Notes under the pieces: model-generated | Database searches by the model: none | What the model was told of the DNA's origin: nothing | Seen by the model: only the letters and a program-made list of their open reading frames with translations | Assembly: GCF_963422545.1 (NCBI RefSeq) | Contig: NZ_OY730260.1 | Location: 160,285 to 224,284, forward strand | Length of the DNA stretch: 64,000 nucleotides | Source of the DNA: an uncultured Flavobacterium sp. | GTDB lineage: Bacteria; Bacteroidota; Bacteroidia; Flavobacteriales; Flavobacteriaceae | Direction: 5' to 3' | Shown here: positions 27,446 through 35,920 of the stretch, piece after piece | Position numbering within the stretch: position 1 is the first letter of the stretch | Layout: each line of letters begins with the position of its first letter | Program-made: the position numbers and the translations under genes

Positions 27446-30085
27446 ATGAAACAGCAACATTCTTATTTAGGCATATTGTTTTTGATATTGTGCTTAATTT
27501 CTGTTCCAAATCATTTATTTGCTCAGGATAAAAATACCGTTTCGGGAAAAGTACTTGATGACGGTGGCCAAACCGTTCCGGGAGCAAATGTATCTCTTAA
27601 AGGAACTGATAAAAATACGATTACAGACGAAAACGGAAGATTTGTATTTTCGAACATTGCAGCAGGAAATTACTCAATTGTAGCAACGAATGTTGGCTAT
27701 AAAACTTTCGAAAAACAAATTACATTAAAAGAAGGAGAATCTCTAGAGGTAAATTTACTTCTTGAAGGAGAATCACAAAGCTTAAAAGAAGTTGTGGTTA
27801 CAGGATCTTCAAGTCCGAGATCTAAGCTTGAATCCAGCGTTGCAATTACTACAATGGGAGCCAAAGCGATCGAAGACAGAGCGCCATCAAGCACAGCAGC
27901 TTTACTTCAAACCATTCCCGGATTTGTAGTTGAAGCCTCTGGAGGAGAAATAGGAAATAACCTTTTTGCAAGAGGAATTCCGTCAGCGGGAGCTTATGAA
28001 TATGTACAAATTCAGGAAGACGGATTACCGGTTTTTGAAGATGGAGCTTTGCAATTTGCCAATGCCGATACTTTTTACAGATTAGACGAAACGGTAAGCA
28101 AAATGGAAGCCGTTCGTGGAGGTTCGGCATCAATCTTCGCCAACAATGCTCCGGGTGGAATCATCAATTTCATTTCGAAAACGGGTCAGAATGAATTTAT
28201 GGGAAGAGCAAAATTCACGACTTCAGATTACGGAATGTTCAGAACAGATCTTAATTTATCAGGCGCTTTAATTAAAGACAAATTATTTTTTAATGTTGGA
28301 GGTTTCTACAGAGCTGATAATGGTGTAAGAAATACAGGTTTTACAGCAAATAAAGGAGGTCAGATAAAAGGAAACATCACATATAAATTTGATGACGATG
28401 ATTATTTAAGAGTTAACTTCAAACATCTTGATGACAGAAATACGTTTTATTTACCAATTCCTTTAAAAAGCAACAACGGAAAAATTGAAGGTATCGATGG
28501 GTTTAATCCAAATTATGGAACTTTAACGTCAGTTAATTTCAGTCACTTAAATGTGCCTCAATATGGTGGTGGGACTTTTAGCGCAGATTTAGAGGATGGT
28601 TCTCATCCGGTTATTAACTCAATTGGAGCCGAATTCAAAAAGAAAATATCTGAGAAAGTAACTTTCAAAAATGCATTTAAACAAACGAGTATCGATTTAA
28701 ATTACAATGCAATTTTCCCGAATGGAGGCCCTTGGACACAAGATGCTTACGCAACAAGCGTTCAAAACACAACAGCAAGCAATTTGACTTATTCTTATGT
28801 GGATAATGGACAAAAATTGGATCCAAATGCATTAATTATGAGAGCTGATCTTTGGCACATTGACAAAAAGATGAACAATTTTGCTAATAATTTCTCTTTT
28901 GCTTTTGATTTAGATCCTGTAAAACTGACAGCTGGTTATTACTACTCGAACTGGAAATCGAATCAATACTGGAACTGGAATTCTTATTTAGTGGGAGTTT
29001 CGGATAATCCGAGATTGTTAAACGTAAAAGACAATACAACCGGAGTTAATCACACTTGGAACGGAATAGAAAGAATCACGTGGTTAGAAAGAGATGCACA
29101 AACTAAAGGACTTTTGAATGATGTTTATGCTGACGCCGAAATTAAAGCAACAGATAATTTGACATTCAATGCAGGTTTAAGATACAACAAAGACAAGTAT
29201 TCCGGATACAGAGACAACGCCAGATTTTTTGCTGAAAACTTAGGAATTTTAGCAAATAATACTGCTGATGATAAGGTTACTACTGTAAAAGGAAATCCGT
29301 ATACATATTGGAGATATGATGTAAGCGAATGGTCTTATACAGCTGCAGGAAACTATAAATTTAATGACAATATGGCTTCATACATTCGTTATAGCCACGG
29401 ATTTCGATCTCCAATCGAAGAGTCTTTTTATGATAATGCTGCTGATTTAAGCAAACTTGAAAATACGCAGGTAAATCAATTCGAGTTAGGGTATAAATAT
29501 TCAAATTCATTCTTTAATGTGAATGCCAATTTATTCCACATGAATCTGAAAAACGTTGCTTTTACAGATATTTTATCTGACGGAAGTTCTGAGAATAAAT
29601 TTGCCGATGTAAACAATATTGGTCTTGAAGTAGAAACCAATGCGAGATATAAAATTGTTAAACTGAATTTTACGTTCACGGTTCAAAAACCGGAATATGA
29701 TAAATTTACAGGTACAAATGCTGATGGTTCTACTTTTGATTTCAACGGAAATACAGCACGAAGAATTCCTAAGTTTTTCTGTAATCTAAGACCGGAAGTA
29801 GATATTACAAAAGATCTTACAGCGTATGTTCAATTCTCTTATTTTGATAAAAAATTCACAAATCAGGACAATAAACAAGTTTTACCAGCTTATAAAGAAG
29901 TAGGTGCAGGTTTAAATTATACCTATAATAATCTTCGTTTTGCAGTTGATGCTTCGAACTTATTCAACGAAATTGGTTTAACAGAAGGAGACCCGAGACA
30001 AACAACATCAGCAACAAGCGATGTGTTTATGGCAAGACCTATTTTAGGGCGCGCCTTTAGATTTTCGGTAGCGATTAATTTCTAA
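27446..30085 (+). CDS. TonB-dependent receptor of the trehalose locus
   Basis: 879 residues: signal peptide (ending LFAQDK), CarboxypepD_reg-like domain (GKVLDDGGQTVPGANVSLKG), plug with IGNNLFARGIPSAGAY, and a long barrel ending in FRFSVAINF. No SusD-type lipoprotein gene follows, so it differs from the usual SusCD pairs. It is divergent from the LacI regulator and followed by an MFS permease and a cytoplasmic trehalase. Its likely substrate is trehalose or a trehalose-containing oligosaccharide; this is inferred from context. Confidence 0.88.
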   Translation: MKQQHSYLGILFLILCLISVPNHLFAQDKNTVSGKVLDDGGQTVPGANVSLKGTDKNTITDENGRFVFSNIAAGNYSIVATNVGYKTFEKQITLKEGESLEVNLLLEGESQSLKEVVVTGSSSPRSKLESSVAITTMGAKAIEDRAPSSTAALLQTIPGFVVEASGGEIGNNLFARGIPSAGAYEYVQIQEDGLPVFEDGALQFANADTFYRLDETVSKMEAVRGGSASIFANNAPGGIINFISKTGQNEFMGRAKFTTSDYGMFRTDLNLSGALIKDKLFFNVGGFYRADNGVRNTGFTANKGGQIKGNITYKFDDDDYLRVNFKHLDDRNTFYLPIPLKSNNGKIEGIDGFNPNYGTLTSVNFSHLNVPQYGGGTFSADLEDGSHPVINSIGAEFKKKISEKVTFKNAFKQTSIDLNYNAIFPNGGPWTQDAYATSVQNTTASNLTYSYVDNGQKLDPNALIMRADLWHIDKKMNNFANNFSFAFDLDPVKLTAGYYYSNWKSNQYWNWNSYLVGVSDNPRLLNVKDNTTGVNHTWNGIERITWLERDAQTKGLLNDVYADAEIKATDNLTFNAGLRYNKDKYSGYRDNARFFAENLGILANNTADDKVTTVKGNPYTYWRYDVSEWSYTAAGNYKFNDNMASYIRYSHGFRSPIEESFYDNAADLSKLENTQVNQFELGYKYSNSFFNVNANLFHMNLKNVAFTDILSDGSSENKFADVNNIGLEVETNARYKIVKLNFTFTVQKPEYDKFTGTNADGSTFDFNGNTARRIPKFFCNLRPEVDITKDLTAYVQFSYFDKKFTNQDNKQVLPAYKEVGAGLNYTYNNLRFAVDASNLFNEIGLTEGDPRQTTSATSDVFMARPILGRAFRFSVAINF

Positions 30086-30235
30086 ATTTATAGTAGGAGA
30101 CGCACGGCCGTGCGTATTTACACAACATACGGTATAGTAGAGGCGCACAGCAGTGCGTCTCCACACCGTAACCACACTGCATTACATCTCCGCACCGTAA
30201 CCGCACCGAATTGGCAACAAAATCACATCCAAAAA
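30086..30235. repeat. GACGCAC/GTGCGTC palindromic repeat cluster
   Basis: This gap contains GACGCACGGCCGTGCGT, then GGCGCACAGCAGTGCGTCTC, followed by three decaying reiterations of a C-rich CACCGTAACC word. The first two units are palindromic. Their GC content is far above the neighbouring DNA. Such units recur between flavobacterial genes; here it lies between the receptor and permease genes. Confidence 0.65.
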
Positions 30236-31456
30236 ATGAAAAACATAGGAATTAAAATCTCTCTTTATCTCAATTATTTTGTCTTTGCTATTTTATTAAA
30301 TAGTGTGGGCATTGTGATTTTAAAATCGCAAAGAAATTACGGAGTAGATGAAGTTCAGGCCAGTATTCTAGAAGCTTTTAAAGACATGCCAATTGCTATT
30401 GTATCTTTTTTTATAGCTTCTTTTTTGCCAAGAATAGGCTATAGAAAATCGATGCTTATAGGTTTAGGGTTGGTTACTTTGGCTTGTATTTCTATGTATT
30501 TTGGAAATTCTTTTGATAATGCTAAAATTCTTTTTGCAACAGTGGGAGTTTCATTTGCTTTAATAAAAGTTTCGGTTTATTCACTGATAGGAACCGTGAC
30601 CGAAACCCAAAAAGAGCACAACGCTTTAATGAGCAGCATTGAAGGATTTTTTATGGTGGGAATTGCTTTGGCTTATTTTTTATTCCCGGCTTTTAATAAC
30701 GAAAACAATCCAAATTCATGGTTGAATGTGTATTGGTTATTAGCGGGATTATCATTTGTATCCTTTCTGTTTTTACTATTTATAAAATTCGAAGAAGCCG
30801 AAGTTTCTGCGGGAGCAAATCTCAAAGATGATTTCATGCAAATGTTCAAATTAATGGCAAAACTGCTAACCGTTATTTTTGTAATTAGCGTCTTTTTGTT
30901 TGTAATGATCGAACAGGGAATTTTGTCATGGCTGCCTACATTCAATACAAAAGTGCTTCATTTACCGGAGAATATCAGTATTATGATGGCCAGTATTTTA
31001 GCTATTTCATTAGCAATTGGTAGATTGATTGCCGGTATTGTAACCAAAAGAGTAAATTGGATTTGGGTTTTAAGTTTCTGTATATTTTCTGCAATGCTGA
31101 TTGTGATTTTTGTACTTCCAAAAACTGTCGGATTAGAAGTAAAAAACATCAACACACTTTCAGATATACCTTTAATAGGTTTTGCATTTCCTTTAATCGG
31201 ATTGTTTATTGCACCTATTTATCCTCTTTTGAATTCGATTGTACTAAGTGCTTTGCCTAAAAATCTGCAAAGTTCAATGACTGGATTAATTGTAATCTTT
31301 TCTGCTCTTGGCGGCACATTAGGTTCCAGAATAACCGGTTGGCTGTTTAAAAATGAAGGGCCGGAAAACGCATTTTATTTTACTTTAATTCCAATGTCTT
31401 TATTATTAATATCCTTTTTTATTCTTAAAAAAATAACTGCAAAAGATGAAATTTAA
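30236..31456 (+). CDS. MFS sugar permease
   Basis: 406 residues with 12 predicted membrane helices, major facilitator superfamily. The start is taken at the ATG at 30236 (MKNIGIKISLYLNYF). The upstream in-frame extension to 30110 runs through palindromic repeat DNA and is low-complexity. The gene overlaps the trehalase gene by 11 nt, so the two are translated together. By context it imports trehalose across the inner membrane for the cytoplasmic trehalase. Confidence 0.85.
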   Translation: MKNIGIKISLYLNYFVFAILLNSVGIVILKSQRNYGVDEVQASILEAFKDMPIAIVSFFIASFLPRIGYRKSMLIGLGLVTLACISMYFGNSFDNAKILFATVGVSFALIKVSVYSLIGTVTETQKEHNALMSSIEGFFMVGIALAYFLFPAFNNENNPNSWLNVYWLLAGLSFVSFLFLLFIKFEEAEVSAGANLKDDFMQMFKLMAKLLTVIFVISVFLFVMIEQGILSWLPTFNTKVLHLPENISIMMASILAISLAIGRLIAGIVTKRVNWIWVLSFCIFSAMLIVIFVLPKTVGLEVKNINTLSDIPLIGFAFPLIGLFIAPIYPLLNSIVLSALPKNLQSSMTGLIVIFSALGGTLGSRITGWLFKNEGPENAFYFTLIPMSLLLISFFILKKITAKDEI

Positions 31457-33311
31457 ATTACATATAACCCAAACTATCGAAAAATTATTAGCTCAGGAAG
31501 ATACTGATGGTGATAAAAAAATAACCATTGATGATAATGGTCCAAAAAAGTTTTTGTTGTATGATGAGAACGGAAATTCTGCTTTGATTGAAGGAACTTA
31601 TCAACTTTCGAATTTATTGCAGGAATTGGCGCTGGCAAAAAAAAACAAAACTGAATTTGCCGAAATAAATCTGGATGAAATCACCGAAGATCCGGTAAAA
31701 AGGATTTCAAGAAAAATAAAAAACCTGTTTTGGAAAGGCCTTACCCGAACAATTGACGCCGATGGCGTAAAGAAAATTCTGGAAGACAATAAAATCGAAA
31801 ATTCTGTTTCGTATTTGTATGTTCCTTTTGGAGATGAAATTGTTTTTGATTATTTCAAAAAATTAGAAGCTACAACACCAAAGTTAAAGGTGGTGCAAAT
31901 GCCTAAAAACATTTCGCCGGAATATGTTTTGTCACTCAATAAGAAACCGGGAATTTTAGCTTTGGCACTTCAAATTAAGAACAACGAAATTTCAGGCGTT
32001 CCTTTTGTCGTTCCCGGCGGAAGATTTAATGAAATGTATGGTTGGGACAGTTATTTTATTGCCAAAGGGCTTTTGATAGACGACAAAATAGACCTCGCTT
32101 TAGGGATTGCAGAAAACTTTAAATATCAAATCGATCATTACGGAAAAATTCTAAACGCCAACCGAAGTTATTATTTAACTCGTACACAGCCGCCGCTTTA
32201 TACGTCGCTCATAATGGATGTTTTAGAAAAGTCTAATCCTGATATTTTCTGGATCGAAAGGCATTTAAAAACTGCTATAAAAGAGTATTTAACAGTTTGG
32301 ATGGAAGAAGGAAAGCGACTTACAGCAAATGGATTAAATCGCTATAAAGCAGAAGGAATTGGGCTTCCGTTTGAAGTTGAAGAAGGGCATTTTGATGATA
32401 TTCTGGAACAATATGCGCCCAAATACAACCTGTCTACACGCGAATTTGAAAAAAAATATCTCGAAAGAGAGGTTGTAGATGCTGAGCTCGATAAGTATTT
32501 TATTCACGATCGCAGTATGCGTGAAAGTGGTCATGATACAACAAATAGATTAGTTGGAGTTTGTGCCAATTTAAATACGGTTGCAATCAATAGTTTGCTT
32601 TATAAGTACGAAACTGATATTGCTTTTTTGATTAAAAAATATTTTAAAGATGAATTTCAATATTTCGAAGACAAATCTTTTTCGAGTGAATATTGGCTTT
32701 CGAAAGCTGCTTCGAGAAAAGAAAAGATCAACAAAATGTGTTGGAATCCCGAATACGGATGTTATCTGGATTATAATTTTGTAACCGAAGAGCAACATTT
32801 CTTTGAGGCTGCAACTACTTTTTATCCGCTTTGGGCGAAAATAAGCAGTTATGAGCAAGCTGAAATTTTGGTAAAAAAGACGCTTCCAAGATTTAAAATG
32901 AAAGGCGGAATTGCGGGATGTACCAAAGAAGCTATTGCAGATCTTGATGAAAATTCGCCAATACGACAATGGGATTATCCTTTTGGATGGGCGCCGCATC
33001 AGATGCTTTTGTGGGAAGGTTTACTGAATTATAATTTTAATGAAGAAGTGCAGGAAATGGTTTATCGCTGGCTTTGGCTGATTACCAGAAATGCGGTTGA
33101 TTATAACGGAACCATTCCGGAAAAGTTTGATTTATCAATCAGTTCACATAAAATCTTTGCAGAATACGGAAACGTAGGAACTGAATTTGATTTTATAACC
33201 GAAGAAGGTTTTGGCTGGATGAATGCTTCTTACCAATACGGTTTGACGATTTTAGAAGACGATTTAAAACAAAAACTATCTGCTTTGGTTGATCCGGATG
33301 AGCTTTTCTAG
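31446..33311 (+). CDS. GH37 trehalase with neutral-trehalase calcium-binding domain
   Basis: 621 residues, no signal peptide, so cytoplasmic. Hydrolyses trehalose to two glucose. GH37 signatures are PGGRFNEMYGWDSYF (about residue 189) and QWDYPFGWAP (about residue 508), with the catalytic-region RSMRESGHDTTNR between. The N-terminus has an EF-hand-like loop DTDGDKKITIDD (residues 19-30), then NGPKKF and GTYQLSNLLQEL. This is the arrangement of the calcium-binding domain of fungal neutral trehalases. It overlaps the MFS gene by 11 nt. Confidence 0.93.
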   Translation: MKFKLHITQTIEKLLAQEDTDGDKKITIDDNGPKKFLLYDENGNSALIEGTYQLSNLLQELALAKKNKTEFAEINLDEITEDPVKRISRKIKNLFWKGLTRTIDADGVKKILEDNKIENSVSYLYVPFGDEIVFDYFKKLEATTPKLKVVQMPKNISPEYVLSLNKKPGILALALQIKNNEISGVPFVVPGGRFNEMYGWDSYFIAKGLLIDDKIDLALGIAENFKYQIDHYGKILNANRSYYLTRTQPPLYTSLIMDVLEKSNPDIFWIERHLKTAIKEYLTVWMEEGKRLTANGLNRYKAEGIGLPFEVEEGHFDDILEQYAPKYNLSTREFEKKYLEREVVDAELDKYFIHDRSMRESGHDTTNRLVGVCANLNTVAINSLLYKYETDIAFLIKKYFKDEFQYFEDKSFSSEYWLSKAASRKEKINKMCWNPEYGCYLDYNFVTEEQHFFEAATTFYPLWAKISSYEQAEILVKKTLPRFKMKGGIAGCTKEAIADLDENSPIRQWDYPFGWAPHQMLLWEGLLNYNFNEEVQEMVYRWLWLITRNAVDYNGTIPEKFDLSISSHKIFAEYGNVGTEFDFITEEGFGWMNASYQYGLTILEDDLKQKLSALVDPDELF

Positions 33312-33331
33312 CTAAATAGTTTTCAAATGAC

Positions 33332-33364
33332 AAACCCGACAGGTTTTTAAAACCTGTCGGGTTT
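33332..33364. repeat. 33-nt palindrome, copy 1 (AAACCCGACAGGTTTT family)
   Basis: Two 16-nt arms around one T, after the trehalase gene. An identical 33-nt copy lies at 60730-60762, and a related palindrome with the same GTTTTTAAAAC centre at 62740-62782. It may terminate the trehalose operon, although no long T-run follows. Confidence 0.8.
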
Positions 33365-33383
33365 ACTATGTGCAAAAAATATA

Positions 33384-33441
33384 GCCACAGATTAAAAGAT
33401 TTTCACAGATTTTTAATCCTTGAAATCTTTTAATCTGTGGC
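33384..33441. terminator. 17-bp inverted repeat between convergent operons
   Basis: GCCACAGATTAAAAGAT (33384-33400) and its exact complement (33425-33441), with an A-run (33444-33451) next to it, between the trehalase gene and the convergent polyprenyl synthetase gene. The stem and the T-run on the minus strand before the hairpin make it a possible 3' end signal. The sequence itself is a flavobacterial repeat word (CACAGATTAAAA). Confidence 0.5.
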
Positions 33442-33451
33442 GAAAAAAAAA

Positions 33452-34426
33452 CTAAACTTTTCTACTCATTAAATTCTCGCCAAAAGTTCTCAGGATATTT
33501 TTCTTTTCAGCATTAATATCCATTTTTTCTAAAGTTTCAAAAGCTTTAAAAGTGTACATTTCTATGGCATCCTGCGTTGCTTTTGAAGCACCGGATGTAT
33601 TAAAAATAGCTTTTGCAGTTTCTATTTTTTCTGAATTATCTTCTAATTGTAGGCTGAATAATTTTTCTAATTCAGAAGCTTTTTCCACAGATGAAAATTC
33701 GCGTGCTTTTAGATATAAATAAGTTTTTTTGTTTTCGATAATATCACCGCCAACTTGTTTTCCGAAGGTTTCAGGATCACCAAAAGCATCTAAATAATCG
33801 TCCTGAAGTTGGAAAGCCAATCCTAAATTAAGTCCGAAATCATAAATTAAATCGCCATCTTTTTCAGAAGTTTTAGCTACAATTGCGCCCATTTTCATGG
33901 CAGCAGCAACTAAAACGGCTGTTTTATATTCAATCATTTTTAGATATTCCGGAATTGTAACATCGTTTCTTTTTTCAAAATCGACATCCCATTGTTGTCC
34001 TTCGCAAACCTCAAGAGCAGTTTTACTGAATAACTTTGCTAAATCCCTAAAAACGATTGGTTCATATTGTTCAAAATATTGGTATGCTAAAATTAGCATC
34101 GTATCTCCGGAAAGAATTCCGGTATTAAGATCCCATTTTTCATGTACGGTTTCCTGTCCTCTTCGCAAAGGAGCATCATCCATAATATCGTCGTGAACCA
34201 GCGAAAAATTATGAAAAACTTCAACTGCCATTGCAGCAGGAAGTGCCACTTTATAATCGGTATCAAAAACCTCTGAAGCCATTAAAGTTAGTACCGGACG
34301 CATACGTTTTCCGCCAAGACCTAAAATGTATTCAATTGGTTCGTAAAGGTTTTTAGGCTCTTTGTTGATGCTTTGTTTTTCTAAATAATTAATAAAAAAA
34401 TCCTGGTACTGACTTATATCGTGCAT
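33452..34426 (-). CDS. Polyprenyl diphosphate synthase
   Basis: 324 residues from the ATG at 34426. It condenses isopentenyl diphosphate with allylic diphosphates. The first aspartate-rich motif is in HDDIMDDAPLRRG and the second in QLQDDYLDAFGD; GGKRMRPVLTLMA precedes them. Product chain length (C15, C20 or longer) cannot be read safely from the sequence. A -7 box (TATCTTTG, 34460-34453) lies upstream inside the 14-codon frame extension, supporting this start. It could supply the prenyl donor to the UbiA gene 9 kb away; this is an inference. Confidence 0.92.
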   Translation of the reverse strand: MHDISQYQDFFINYLEKQSINKEPKNLYEPIEYILGLGGKRMRPVLTLMASEVFDTDYKVALPAAMAVEVFHNFSLVHDDIMDDAPLRRGQETVHEKWDLNTGILSGDTMLILAYQYFEQYEPIVFRDLAKLFSKTALEVCEGQQWDVDFEKRNDVTIPEYLKMIEYKTAVLVAAAMKMGAIVAKTSEKDGDLIYDFGLNLGLAFQLQDDYLDAFGDPETFGKQVGGDIIENKKTYLYLKAREFSSVEKASELEKLFSLQLEDNSEKIETAKAIFNTSGASKATQDAIEMYTFKAFETLEKMDINAEKKNILRTFGENLMSRKV

Positions 34427-34452
34427 AAAATGAAATTCTGATTTACGAGGCT

Positions 34453-34460
34453 CAAAGATA
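34453..34460 (-). promoter_or_regulatory. -7 box of the polyprenyl synthase gene
   Basis: TATCTTTG on the minus strand, 26 nt before the ATG at 34426. No well-placed TTG -33 element was seen. Confidence 0.5.
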
Positions 34461-34557
34461 CAATTCAAATATGAATAATTCTCTTCTAAAAGTTAAATGC
34501 CAGGGAATATATAAAATCGGTCCTTCTTAAATTTTTAAAATTATTTCAAAAAAACTT

Positions 34558-34636
34558 GGAAACTTTTTTGGTATTTAGAGTTTCCTGTCTATATTTGCAC
34601 TTTCAAAAGGAAACTTTGAACACTGTATGAGTTTCC
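34558..34636 (+). promoter_or_regulatory. yceI promoter with two GGAAACT-N14-AGTTTCC operators
   Basis: TTG (34568-34570), 19 nt, TATATTTG (34590-34597) form a consensus promoter. Operator 1 (34558-34564 and 34579-34585) brackets the -33 element. Operator 2 (34609-34615 and 34630-34636) lies just after the -7 box. Both are GGAAACT, 14 nt, AGTTTCC. The same site stands at the tetR promoter (35250-35277), which points to control by that TetR protein. Confidence 0.82.
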
Positions 34637-34681
34637 GTGAAGAGTTTGGGTAATTTATAACCTTACTAAAATCAGATATTT

Positions 34682-35203
34682 ATGAAAACAACATGGACCC
34701 TAGATTCAAGCCAATCAGATGTTTTAATTAAAATGAGACATTCGATAATTGCCTACATGGGAGGAACTACAAATAAATTTGGCGGTTATGTAAATATAGA
34801 GGACAACGAAATTGAAGATGCTTCAGTTGAGTTTTCTTTAGATATTAATAATAAAAAAGATAGCTTTCAGCAAATAGATACGTATTTACAACTTCAGGAT
34901 TTTTTTGATGTTGATGAGCATCCTATCATAAGTTTTAAATCGACTTCATTTCAGAAAGTAAACAATAACATCAATTTCTTTAAAGGAGATTTAACAATAA
35001 AAGATGTTACCAAAGTAGTAGAACTTGATGCAGAATTCATTGGTGTGAATACTTATAATGGAGAAAGAAAAGTTGCTTTTGAAATTAAAGGTGATATTAA
35101 ACGTCAGGACTTTGGGTTAGATTATAACTCATTTAATCATAACGGTGGTTTGGCATTAGGAAAAGATATCAAACTTATTGCAAATTTAGAATTTAGTATA
35201 TAA
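34682..35203 (+). CDS. YceI-family protein
   Basis: 173 residues forming a lipocalin-like YceI domain over the full length (TTWTLDSSQSDVLIKMRHSI at the start, RQDFGLDYN near the end). Family members bind polyisoprenoid or amphiphilic lipids. No signal peptide is visible, so this one appears cytoplasmic, unlike E. coli YceI. Its promoter carries two copies of the operator found at the tetR-efflux operon immediately downstream, so it is likely co-regulated with efflux. Confidence 0.9.
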   Translation: MKTTWTLDSSQSDVLIKMRHSIIAYMGGTTNKFGGYVNIEDNEIEDASVEFSLDINNKKDSFQQIDTYLQLQDFFDVDEHPIISFKSTSFQKVNNNINFFKGDLTIKDVTKVVELDAEFIGVNTYNGERKVAFEIKGDIKRQDFGLDYNSFNHNGGLALGKDIKLIANLEFSI

Positions 35204-35249
35204 ATCTTACATAATGAATAAATTAATGTAAAATTATTACAAATGTAAC

Positions 35250-35289
35250 GGAAACTGTTTTTTGGATTTTAGTTTCCTAAGTATATTTG
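35250..35289 (+). promoter_or_regulatory. tetR-efflux operon promoter and operator
   Basis: GGAAACT (35250-35256), 14 nt, AGTTTCC (35271-35277), followed by the -7 box TATATTTG (35282-35289). A T-rich stretch ending in TTG (35262-35264), inside the operator spacer, is the likely -33 element (17-nt spacing). Binding here would block the promoter, giving autorepression. Confidence 0.8.
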
Positions 35290-35310
35290 CAATGCAATTT
35301 GAAAATCAAA

Positions 35311-35910
35311 ATGAAAGAGAAAATTATAGCAAAAGCGAGTGAATTATTTTTAAAACTCGGTTTTAAAAGCGTTACAATGGATGACATTGCAGGCGAAATG
35401 TGTATTTCTAAAAAAACTATTTACAAATATTTCTGTAATAAAGAAGTCCTGATCGAAGAGAGTACTTCGGCTGTTCATAAACAAGTGCATGAGGTAATTG
35501 ATACGATTGTAGCAAAAGATTTTAATGCAATTCATGAAAATTTTGAAATTAGGGAATCATTCAAGGATATGTTTAAAAACAATATTGACACTTCGCCTCT
35601 TTATCAGCTCAAAAAACATTACCCTGAAATCTATCATAACGTAATGACACATGAAATAGATCAGTGTACCCATTATTTTAAAGACAATATTTTGAAAGGA
35701 ATGCGCGAAGATTTGTATCGCAAGGATTTAAATATAGACATCTATGTTAAATTTTATTACACGCTAATTTTTCATATCAACGAAACTACAGTTTCAGAAA
35801 GAGAAGCTCAAAAAATAGAATTAGAAGCGCTGGAGTATCACACCAGAGCAATGGCAACCGAAAAGGGAATAATTGAATTAGAAAAGCAACTTAAAAAAAT
35901 TACTACTTAA
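35311..35910 (+). CDS. TetR/AcrR-family regulator of the efflux operon
   Basis: 199 residues from the ATG at 35311. The N-terminal TetR helix-turn-helix is clear (ASELFLKLGFKSVTMDDIA, then MCISKKTIYKYF). The helical C-terminal ligand domain shows no recognisable family. A TTG 8 codons upstream lies in the -7 box and is not a start. tolC follows after 10 nt. It probably represses its own operon and yceI through the shared GGAAACT-N14-AGTTTCC sites. Confidence 0.92.
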   Translation: MKEKIIAKASELFLKLGFKSVTMDDIAGEMCISKKTIYKYFCNKEVLIEESTSAVHKQVHEVIDTIVAKDFNAIHENFEIRESFKDMFKNNIDTSPLYQLKKHYPEIYHNVMTHEIDQCTHYFKDNILKGMREDLYRKDLNIDIYVKFYYTLIFHINETTVSEREAQKIELEALEYHTRAMATEKGIIELEKQLKKITT

Positions 35911-35920
35911 TCATCAATCT

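Noticed and set aside
30110..30235. N-terminal extension of the MFS permease
   Set aside because: The extension runs through palindromic GACGCAC repeat DNA and lacks a membrane or signal feature; the ATG at 30236 starts the first helix.
32571..32999. 142-codon open frame antisense to the trehalase gene
   Set aside because: Wholly within the trehalase coding region, composition-driven, no domain.
34426..34468. Longer start for the polyprenyl synthase
   Set aside because: The -7 promoter box is inside this extension.
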